64,000 nt of DNA, taken from Chaetorhynchus papuensis (taxonomy: Eukaryota; Chordata; Aves; Passeriformes; Rhipiduridae). The translations under genes were made by a program, and so were the position numbers. The notes beneath the pieces were generated by a model, which worked only from the letters and a program-made list of their open reading frames with translations, was not told the origin of the DNA and searched no databases. Below, piece after piece: positions 54,546 to 64,000 of this stretch. The stretch spans positions 1,154,516 to 1,218,515 of the forward strand of contig VWYX01000123.1 in assembly GCA_013396525.1 (NCBI GenBank), given 5' to 3'. The first letter of the stretch is position 1; every line of letters begins with the position of its first letter.

Positions 54546-57194
54546 AAGACTATCACTCCTGCTTTTCCTTATTTATATTACTATCTTTCAGCATTTTCAT
54601 GTTTTGTATTCTCAACCTTCTTTAATGCAAATCACCTTTGGGATGGAATTTCAGTATGGCATTTAAACAGAGCTAGAGTTCCTGAGTTTACCCAATCCTC
54701 CAACTGTCTTAACCCAGGAACAAAGCACTGTTGCACAAGGATTACTTTCTCTGTAGGACTTCAGGGTATCATTTCCTGGTAGGAGCTGTTCTGAAGTGAA
54801 AGACTTTAAATAGTATTTAAATGGTTTATTTACAGCAATAAGCATTTGCATTTGTAATGCTGCCTGAGTATGACTGAAGATCTATTTATTTCTCTGCTGG
54901 TCTTCCCTCCTGCTGGTGTTGAGGTGCCCTGGCACTGTGTCCAGGGCAAGTGTTCTGCTAAACTGTGTTCAGTCAGATACCCTGCCTTGGGTTTGACACC
55001 CAATGCCTATTTCCAGGGCACAGCTGTTTCTTGGCATTGTAAAACAATCGTCTTAGGACTAGGGGCTGTTCTCTCATTCCCCCAATCTTTTATTATGTGA
55101 GAGTGGAAGCTTATTTTTCAGTAAGGTAATGGTATTAAACCAAAGTGGTGTTTATTTCAGCTGCACTAGTCACTTGGCTTAGCAGGTAACTGGGTTTTTA
55201 TGTAATCAATGAGCGTGTGTGGTGAAGTCAAACATGGCAAAAGACTAAGCCATACCATGCCTGTCTGCTGTACCAGTTTTAATCTTGCAGAGGAGTGATT
55301 GGTGTCTGCCCTGTTTCTTTACCTTTCAATTTATTTATTTCCCAAACATATCTGTGTGTAGACAAAGACAGAATGTGATTTTTCTACACATGCCTGGAAA
55401 GGGCGTGGGTGAATTCTGGATTGTCCTTTGTCACTAGGGGGCCTCCTGCTGAGCTAAACCAGAGGAAAATGACCCTGAAGCTTGTGACCCCTCAGATGAG
55501 TTAAACTACCTCAGATAATACACCCTTCTTTTGGTTAAATATGGTTGCATGGTATGCATAGCACAGGAGTGCAGCTGAGGTTTACCTTCTGCTGTAAAGC
55601 ATGCTACAAAACAGAGCCCTCACCCTTCTTCATTGCCTAAAGCAACCATAGATTTTTAAAGGAGAAAAACCAGTCAAGTTAACCCTGTTGACTTGATATT
55701 TCCTTGCAGTTTATTTGAATTTATGTATATGCATTTAAGCATGAGTTAGTCTTCAATGCTAGCTGATTTCTGCCTTAAGACAAGAGCTTTTTGATTATTC
55801 TTTTACTTCTTGTTGCTATAGCTGGAAGTTCTTGTACTGAAGTTCTACCCCTGTTTTTTCCAGTAGTTCAGCAATCTGGCTGATAAAAAAAACCAACTAT
55901 GGTCATGTTATATTACCCCAACATATTTTTGTCTTGGTTTACTTTTTTTTTTTTTAATTTTTAGTTTTAGCCAGACTTGTTCTTAATAGGGAGTCACAAG
56001 ATTTAAGTGACCAAATGCCACTGGTCAAGCTGCAAATAAAGAGTTTTAGAGCCCCATTAGACCCAGAATCAGCCCTTGCTGACTCATCTGCTCCTAAGTA
56101 AAAATGGGTTAGAAGCAGAGATCAGTGTGTGGGCTCCAGGGATTTCACAGCTAAGCTAAGGAGCTTGGCAAAGCCCTTAGAGATGACTGCAGGCACAAGG
56201 CCTAGCCCATGGGGCTGAATTATACCAATGCTACATGAAGCCACCAATTACTGCCAGTGTAGGCTTGCCACAGTGGTTCCAGAGACACATCATTTAGCAA
56301 CCAAACTGTCCCCTTCAATTGGCTTGCAGGATGAATTTGATCACATCTCCAGCCTGAAGTGCTGTAATGGTTTTCTCTGGCTTACCATAACTGAGAAACT
56401 TGTTTGAGAAACAGCAAGCTCCACAACAAGACTTTTCTTGACAGGCAGAGCTGAGCTTACAATGCTGAACTTCAGTCCTCCCAGGAAGAGCATGTTTCCC
56501 AACCCTGCTTTTCCTACAAAAAGGAAAAGCTACACTTAGCTAGACATGCTGAGGAACTGGCAGATGAGACTCTTTATTGCAGACTGTCAAGCTCTAAAGT
56601 GTTTGCTTTTCGTTTTGGTGTGATCTCTTACAAGCTTTTGCAGCGTATTACCTTTAAATGGACAAGCAAGAAAATAATTAAGATGCCACCATCCCCAGAC
56701 AAATTAAGGATCCAAGTCAGTTCTGAAGGAATAGCTAAACTGATTCCCCAAATACGTATTTAAAAAATAATACCTCTACTAAACTGAAGTTCTTTGCTTT
56801 GACTTCATGCTGCTGCCAGCTATGAGGAAAACTCCAGTGATCCTATAATTCATAGCTGAAATCTGGAACACAGCAGAGGAAAAAAAAAAAGTAAAAGGCA
56901 ATCACTGAACTTTCAAGTCTTAGTTGAAGATGCCTCTGACCCGTTGTGGTGGGCTGCTCCCAACAAGCAGCTGAGCCCCTACTGAACTTCTCACTCACCC
57001 TGCCCCACAGCAAGAGGGGCAAGAGAATCAAAAGGGCAAAAGCTATGAAAATTTGTGGATTGCAATAGATGGGGGAACTAAGCAAAAGGAAAATAAAAAG
57101 GGGAAGAAAAAGAAAGTGATGCAAAGGTAATCATTCCCCTATTCCCCCAGCAGACTGATGCCCAGACCAGCTCCCTTAGAAAGATTCCCCCCTA
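54546..57194. other. NSMAF-SDCBP intergenic DNA, or long NSMAF 3' UTR
   Basis: AT-rich sequence without recognisable exons or repeats. It may be partly transcribed from NSMAF if the distal AATAAA at 56035 is used. Confidence 0.5.
56035..56040 (+). terminator. Candidate distal NSMAF poly(A) signal, AATAAA
   Basis: This is the only canonical AATAAA that I noticed on the + strand between the NSMAF stop and the SDCBP terminal exon. It is 2.2 kb past the stop, so it would imply a long 3' UTR. Confidence 0.25.
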
Positions 57195-57480
57195 ATTATT
57201 GCTGAGCATAATGTCAAATGGTGTGGAATTTTCCTTTGGCCCATTTGGGCCAGTGGTCCCAGCTGTGCTCCCTCTCAGCCTCCTGCTCCCTGGGGGCAGG
57301 GGCAGAGTGAGAAGCAGGAGAGGCCTTGACACTTTGCACATTGTACTTAACAAACAGACTGCTGTGTTATCAGCCCTGCTTTGGTCACAAGCCTCCAACA
57401 CAGCCCCACACCCACTCTTAGAAGAAAATTAACTTCATCCCAGCCTGACCCAGCACACCCAGCAAGCTGCAGGCAGTTTT
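57195..57480 (+). repeat. Dispersed repeat, copy B (same family as copy A), between NSMAF and SDCBP
   Basis: It aligns end to end with copy A in the same orientation, starting near ATAATGTCAAATGGTGTGGA and ending near GACCCAGCACACC. The divergence is considerable, so the two copies are old and independent insertions rather than a recent duplication. Confidence 0.6.
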
Positions 57481-57569
57481 ACAGTGAAATTGCAACTCTA
57501 TAATTAGTATATCTTGGAGAACAGCTGGCTGCTATTGCATGTGTTCAGTTTAAGGTATGAAGAGAGTTA

Positions 57570-57790
57570 GAATTGTAAGAAGGCTTGGGCTGGAAGGGAT
57601 TTAAAGATCACCTAGTTCCAAACTCCCAGCCATGGGCAGGGACACCTTCCGCTTGACCAGGTTGCTGCGGTCACCATCCAGCCTGGCCTTGAACACTTGG
57701 AGGGATGGGGCATCCACAGCTTCTCTGGGCAACCTGTTCCAGTACCTCACCACCCTCACAGTGAAGAATTTTTTCCATTAAACACATCTT
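57570..57790 (-). mobile_element. CR1 LINE 3' fragment, antisense to NSMAF, just beyond the SDCBP 3' end
   Basis: The reverse complement reads GGTGGTGAGGTACTGGAACA, then the PSLQVFKARLDGDRSNLV-type C-terminus and CCCTTCCAGCCCAAGCC, the usual CR1 ORF2 end and tail. It sits about 150 bases beyond the predicted SDCBP cleavage site. Confidence 0.88.
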
Positions 57791-57939
57791 GTTTAAAGCA
57801 GCCCAGAGCTACCTTTCTGAAACATTTCAATGTTAAAAGGAGTAAGCATATTTAAATATTTTACACTGCATTTCCTATCCTAGTTGTTGGCTGAAACTGA
57901 CCTCGATAAAAGCTCATCTTAAGTATGTACACACAGAGG

Positions 57940-58601
57940 ATGTAAAGTTTTGGTCATTTATTTGGTTATGTCTGAATCCTTAAAAGAACATGGTTAAGGC
58001 GAGAGATAAGCATATTAGTTACAATTCATATAACAAGTAATAAAAAGACTTGAGTATCTGTACACTAATTATGCTTACTTACTGACTGATGCCTTGAGCT
58101 ATATTCAGCTAGGTGGCATTTCTGTGTAAACAGTATTTACTAGAACAAAAACTTAACTAGTACTAGCCTTACTTCTAAATATGCTATTTCAAATCTACTC
58201 TTGCAAACAAAAAGCAGTAAAAATACTCATTTGTCTTAGACACAGAAAGCACAGCATTGTCCTGGGTAACAACAGCTTTGCAAGTGATACCTGGTTCCTT
58301 TAGTTGCAATGGCTTATAGTAGTAGGAAGCTAAATAAAAGACCTACGAAAAGAAGTCATAACACAATTGGAATTTCACATTTGTCAAGCATGTAAGGCTG
58401 CAAGTTTTACAGTGTGTGAAAACACAAGGTATGTTGAACGGTGACATTCCCAGCCATTATAGATGCAATGCTTGATGCAGCATATCTTCTCTCAGCCTCC
58501 AGAAAGGCTCATGTGCAGAAGAAAGAGATCACTGAGTATAATAGCCCAAGTTTAGTGGAATCATCATTATATATATGTACACAGACATCCATGGTGCAAG
58601 T
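57940..58601 (-). other. SDCBP: SDCBP 3' UTR
   Basis: This runs from the TAA (58604-58602) to about 15-20 bases beyond the only canonical poly(A) hexamer I noticed downstream of the stop. It is AT-rich and has no repeat that I recognise. A CR1 fragment begins about 150 bases further on. Confidence 0.65.
57957..57962 (-). terminator. SDCBP: SDCBP poly(A) signal, AATAAA
   Basis: TTTATT on the + strand reads AATAAA on the gene strand, 640 bases after the stop. A GT-rich element (CCTCTGTGTGTAC on the - strand, 57939-57927) lies 18-30 bases downstream. That is the usual arrangement for cleavage near 57940-57945. Confidence 0.7.
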
Positions 58602-61600
58602 TTAGACTTCAGGAACAGAGTGATCCATCAGGCTCTTCATGATGCTAGTTGCCATCCTAAGGAAAAGGAAAAGGCATTCAGTTTTGTAAGAAAACTACAG
58701 AAGACCACTCAAGCTTCTGCTCACAGTAGCTTTGTCATTGCCAGCCCTTTAAAACAAATTAAAAGGTGGACTTTTACTCCACTATTCTGACAAGTTGCTA
58801 CAGAAAGTTGCACCAAACTGCACCCCCAGACAAAAGAGAATCCCACAATACTCAACGTTTCTATTAGCACCTGAGCTATGTAATTGGTATCTTTCAGGAT
58901 ATGGACATGTGAGCAAGCAGAGTATAAGCACAAAGGAAGGAGAGCAGGGGAAAATGTGGCTGTTAGACTGAAAACTGCTTTGTAGAAAGAGGATACCAAA
59001 CCAAGGGGGTTAAAAAAAAAAAAATCCAGGAAAGAAACTTCAATTACACCTGAAGCATTAATAATTTCTAGCAACTTGGGAAACATTTTTGCAGGACAGA
59101 TTTAGCTGTAGAAAGCCATTGTTGCCAAAGGATTAGGAAAAAAACCCAAAACTATCCTGCCAAGAATCACTTTTATGCCGTGGGAATTAGTTGCGCTACA
59201 ATCAACGTTTTAGTTACAAGGTAACGAATACTTGTGGTATCCACCCACTTAAAACTTCTCAGAAATTCAGGCTTAGTCCAAAAAAAGTTTAGAAAAGGGG
59301 TTTTCCAGAGAGGAAAAGGCAATGGATCATCACAAACATGTAATATGTTAAAAACAGTACTAACATACACCAATTTCACCAAAACATCAGATTAAACAAA
59401 TTTTCAGACATCCCCATCCCCTCCTCCAATCTTTATGTATTTGTAATTAGGTCTTATCATGAATATATTTTATAGTCACTGTCCCCTTGATTACAATTAA
59501 CACCACAGCTGCATTGTTTTACCTACCTCTTTATTATATAGTCATAAATACTGGAAGGCATAACAGTGATGGTCACTACATTTCCAGCTGTTGCCAAGAT
59601 GTCTGCAACCTGCGAGTCCTGGTAGTAAACAAGAATTAGCAACTATTAGCAACACAACTCAAGCTGACTAAGAAAGCAGCTTTTTCTACACACATTTCAC
59701 ATGGCTTTGAGACCCCTCCAACTCCTTGTTTGAAGGGCTCAACCTTCAGGACAAATCACTGAAACTGCAATGCCACTTCACAGATGTTTGGTTAAGAGTA
59801 TCTTGCATGAACTGACTAGAAAAGGGACACAGACATCGTACACAGAATTTCTGCTAAAATTTGATGCAGGCTGGAAGGAGGAAGCTTACCCTTTGTTTTT
59901 CCAGCAAGGTTGGACTACAGATAAAAACTGAGGGGCAGCCTTGCCAGGTAGAGGCAGAGAAGATGAGAATGAGCTGCCCTGACAACCAATACAAAACTGC
60001 AAAGAAGCCCAAAACATGCATGTCTCCCCAGTCAAGTTACCTCTCATGACTGAGTTTTTGATTTTATGAACATTAAACAATATATTACAATCTTTTCCCT
60101 CTCCAAAACACACTTACTGTACAACATAAAAAGCTCACAGCCACCCACACCCCCCACACAGTACTTATTTTACCTTCAACCCAATTACATTCTGGCCATT
60201 TATTTCACAGATGTTGTGGTCTGTCAGAAGTCCATTTCTTGCAGCAGAACTGTCTTTCACTATTGAGGTTATTTTTCCATTCTTAAATATGAAACCAACA
60301 TGGCCTGTGCTGTCCTTATGCATGGTAATAATTCGTTCAAAAGGTCTAAAAAGACATTTAAAATACAAAGCAATGTTTTTAGTCTACTAAACCACAGAAA
60401 TAACCACATGCTATTTTAGTATCTTTAGCTTACAAAAAGTAATTGTACTCTAAGGAACCCATACATTATCTATAATGAAAAGTTGTTAGGTTTAACTTCA
60501 TTTTGTTGATATGTTATATTAAAATATATTTGTTTATAAACCTTACATGTTTTCCCTGTTCTACAGATATTTCACCATCTGGGTTAATAATAATACAAAA
60601 ATCCCATACAATATCCACCCACCCACCACCACAACCACAAACATGCATTAAAAATTAAGTTCCCTACAAACATTACAAGGTCAATAAAACACCACAGGCA
60701 GTTTCAACAACTGAGATTCTGAGAGTACAAGGCTTCCCCAACAACATTTCTACTGCTTTAGGGACAATAAACCTTTAAATTGTGTCTTAAAAAGGCAGTA
60801 GATACAGGAAGAGGGTGGCATGTTGGACACAGAAGAGGTAGACAGAGCAGGGAACCTATTGCCACAGTATTTTGATTCAGTGATTGAAGTAACTGCCCTG
60901 ATCAAAACAGCTGCCCTTCACTGGGTCAGATTTGGTTCTTAAGCAAGAAGGAACATGGAAAAAGCTTTGAAGCATATGCTTAGTCCCATGAACTATCTAT
61001 CATCTGTCCTCCTGCAGCCTACAGGCCTTATGTTTAATCTGTCCTGCTATTACTGCATACAATTAGCTACAAGATCATTATTTAATACAATTGAAAAAAA
61101 CATATTGGGTCATCAAGCATGCTTTTAGTAAAACCGGAATTAATTCATACATAAGCAACAGAGTTCACAAGAAAAGCTGTCATGCTACGTAAAATGTAAA
61201 TGTTATTAATTAGTAGAGCAAGCATTTCGTTACAATCTTTTATTGTTGACTTTCACTTACACTAAATGAAAAAAATTGTGTCTGAAAAAAAGCACACTAC
61301 TCTTCAATTTAGAGTTTAAATTTAACTTGTGCCATCACTCACTCACTAGTTTATCTTGGAAAAACATTACATCTCATCATGCCCAGGAAGTTTACAAGTT
61401 AAGAAGCACTTTGATTGTTCCCCACAAAAGGGAACATTTCTGAAGATCTTTACCACTGAAGTACATGGACAAACAGATCTTGTTAAATCTGCTCAAGCAA
61501 GGGGAGACCCAAACCCCACAGAATTAGTCAGAGATGGATAATGACAAATCCATATCTGTGGTTGGCTTTACCTGTCCCGAATGATCATTGAAATCCTTTC

Positions 61601-63188
61601 TGCAGAAGCCTGTTTCAGAACTTTATGTGCTTTATCAGAACTCCATCCTGCACAGTTTTCACCATTGATCTGCAGAATCTGGTCCCCAAACCGCAGACCA
61701 GCAAGGGATGCTGGAGAGTTTGCCTGAACTAACTGGACAAATATACCCTACAAAAGAGGGGAAAAAAAAAGGGAGGGGAGGAGAAGGGGAAGTTCTTGCT
61801 TAAAGATGAAGACCAGTCACAGAACACACAGCCTCTTAAAGTTTCCCATTCTACACAGTATCAGCCAAACAGACAACACAGAAGGACTTGCTAATTATCT
61901 CTCCTTAAGAGGCACTTTTGACATTTCAGTCTGTTTCTAGATGTATTTAAAAGTCTGACAGATAATTAATGCTAGATAAAAGTTCAAAAATGAGTAAATA
62001 TGTTCTGTCTAGATCTCTAAATATTAAAAAGAAAAAAAAGAGACGTGGGTAACATTAAAGTCTTATGCAAAGGGGTAAATACTTGTCTGTTTTTAACAGG
62101 TATTACAAAGCTATTTCTAGTCAAAGCATCCCTAAAAACAAAGTAAAGCACATCAAAGCAAATTATAAATAATACCTTTGGGAGGGAAGGGTGTTAAAAA
62201 AAAAACCACCACCCCATGCTACTCTAAGAAAACCCCATTTTCTGCATTAGAAGAACTACAGAAAAGCATTTTAACCCGACATGCTATCTTCAGTACAATT
62301 TTTTAAAAACATTCAGATTAAACAGCGAAAATGGTTTAAGCACCTTTTACAAAAAGGAAATGATTCTCAGCTGTGTTTTTTCAGGTCTTATAAATAAAAT
62401 ACATGGCATTAAACTGTGGCTGTAAATTCAGATCCTAGCTCAGACAGCTGGAAATCTAGTTACAAGTCTAATGAAGTACTTGAATATTCTGGTAATGGAT
62501 AAGAAACCACTATACAGAAGGCTATTTTGTGACCACACACTAACTTCACTACTAATATAGTCCAACAGTAAAATCTCTAGAGGCAAAAGCAACTTCTACA
62601 CTTACATTATCAACAGACTTAAGGCGAAGTCCAATTCTGCCATCTTGATCTTTACACAGAATTGCTTCACGGATGCCTTGCTTAATTTCTGCTCTGCGAA
62701 TTCCAATATCATTTCCAGTCACTGGAGCTACCATGTAATTAGTAGAAGGTCGTGTTACCAGTTGCTGATTAAAACAAAACAGCCAGACAGCTTAGTTTCA
62801 ACTTTTAAGAACAGCAGTATGTCAGTTTGTATGAAGTGATATTTTAAAAAAACAATACACAAAATAAGCCACAACACCAGCTGTCCCCCACCCCCTCCCA
62901 ACAGTGGAAATGGACTGCTCAGTTTCAGAACAGACTAAAACAGGCACTGCTACTTTAATAATTCACCTCTCAGTCAAGTACAGTACTTAAGACAAATAAC
63001 AGTCTGCTCTCTAGAATGCTAAATACACATTTAGTCTTTACACTTTTGTTTTCTAGAATATGCTTGACTGGTACTTACACCCTGTGGCTGAGCAGCTGCT
63101 GCCACTGCTAAGTTTCTCTGCACCTCTTCCTCATTGATGCTCAGGCCCATATACTGAGAAAGTTCTGGATACAATCTGGGGTACAAGC
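58602..63188 (-). CDS. SDCBP: Syntenin-1, tandem-PDZ adaptor (six 3'-most coding exons; 5' end outside the window)
   Basis: Syntenin-1 is a cytosolic, membrane-associated adaptor. Its two PDZ domains bind syndecan and other receptor tails, and its N-terminus recruits ALIX during exosome formation. Coding exons in transcript order: 63188-63079, 62764-62606, 61747-61572, 60345-60174, 59618-59527, 58656-58602. All have AG/GT borders and joining phases. They encode 253 whole residues, matching about human residue 45 to the end (298). Visible parts are the tandem LYPxL motifs LYPRLYPEL (exon 1 of this list), the linker to PDZ1 with VAPVTGNDIGIRRAEIKQG, and the PDZ1 binding loop IGLRLK. PDZ1 continues through FVQLVQANSPASLAGLRFGD. 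PDZ2 has the HVGFIFKNGKITSIV loop and SAARNGLLTDHNICEINGQ. The C-terminus is SLMDHSVPEV followed by TAA. I see no exon for the first LYPSLEDL segment up to 64000. Syntenin-2 is less likely because the N-terminal LYPxL region matches SDCBP. Confidence 0.95.
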
Positions 63189-64000
63189 CTACAGGAGAAA
63201 AACCAAAAATCAATACAGCTGTTGGTTTAACAGAAGGAGCAGTTAACTGCTTTTACATGCACAATTACTTCAACAAATCTTGTGCTATTGTAATTATTTA
63301 ATTGGAAAATTATGACAGAAGACCCACTTGAATCAGGATTGTTATTCTGGCCTGGTTTAGAAGAGTAACCAGACAAGCAGCACTTCTGAGATAAAGAACT
63401 TACAGAGGACTTTCCATTTCAGTTATTCTATTCACCTTTTACAACATAAACAATAGACAGATGGTGACAAGTCCCAAAACCAACACTGTGCTGCATTCCA
63501 TGAGGACATGCCCTTAAACACTAGAACTTCTGGGCAATTAGTGAAGAACTACTCTCCTCCCCACCCCCAAAGCAGGTGTGCTGAAGAACACACACAACAG
63601 AGACTTTCTACCAAGTTCAAAACAGCACTGCCTCTCAAGAGACATTCATGCCAAGGATATTCCAGATCCTAGACATGGGAAGGTTTCTGCAGAAGCCTCC
63701 TGGCTGTAAGGCCCCCACTACAGTCTGCTTTGAGTCTTAAGATAAAGTAGCTGTCATTTTCTCACAGCTTCAAACTGAAGGGGCTTTACACATACCTCTC
63801 AACAGGAAAAGACACACACAGCCTTTAAAATACCCCTCTATACCCAAGCAGAGGGACGTGCAAGAAGTGGGAGGAAAGGAAGTTGAACTGACAGACTTGT
63901 CAGACCTTGAGCTGAACAACTCTAGAAATAAATCTGATATTGCTCTTGACATTCCACAGATCATTAACTGGTGTCATTTAACAAGTGCCAGTTATGAGAG
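63189..64000 (-). other. SDCBP: SDCBP intron, cut by the window edge
   Basis: This starts upstream of the CTGTAG acceptor at 63189-63194 and contains no exon that I can match to the missing N-terminal syntenin residues. The remaining 5' exons must lie beyond 64000. Confidence 0.75.

Noticed and set aside
1..64000. Prokaryotic features (operons, CRISPR arrays, riboswitches)
   Set aside because: The window is spliced vertebrate DNA, and I saw no regularly spaced repeats or bacterial-style gene clusters.

Overview
The window is vertebrate nuclear DNA, almost certainly from a bird. It has intron-rich genes with GT-AG splice sites, a single CpG-island promoter, and dispersed CR1 LINE fragments. 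Near the left end there is also a SINE with a tRNA-Ile head and a CR1-type 3' tail. That architecture matches the TguSINE1-type SINEs described in songbirds, so a passerine is the best guess. This last step is inference, because I could run no search.

Layout. Positions 1 to about 15000 are gene-poor intergenic DNA. They contain the SINE (2170-2315), a CR1 endonuclease fragment (2543-3345), a much older LINE remnant (about 11240-12910), a CR1 3' end (about 13045-13577), and a second CR1 interrupted by a 445-base assembly gap (14360-14804). A CpG island (about 14995-15470) holds the promoter and first coding exon of NSMAF, which encodes FAN. I placed all 31 NSMAF coding exons on the + strand between 15285 and 53814. 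They join in frame to 918 codons plus a stop, close to the human length of 917 residues. The protein has an N-terminal region, a PH/GRAM-like domain, a BEACH domain and a WD-repeat propeller. About 4.8 kb beyond the NSMAF stop lies the convergent gene SDCBP (syntenin-1) on the - strand. Its six 3'-most coding exons (63188 down to 58602) are present. The first roughly 43 codons and the promoter lie beyond 64000.

The tail-to-tail NSMAF/SDCBP pair matches the arrangement on human 8q12, where TOX and CYP7A1 are the outer neighbours. The left 15 kb should therefore be the TOX side and the right edge the CYP7A1 side. FAN couples the p55 TNF receptor to neutral sphingomyelinase. Syntenin is a PDZ adaptor for syndecans that works with ALIX in exosome formation. 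Both therefore touch membrane ceramide and vesicle biology, though nothing in the sequence shows co-regulation.

I found no previously undescribed system. The points most worth a second look are a 218-codon ORF just after the NSMAF stop, the tRNA-Ile/CR1 SINE, an in-frame tandem splice donor in NSMAF exon 6, and two copies of an unnamed dispersed repeat.
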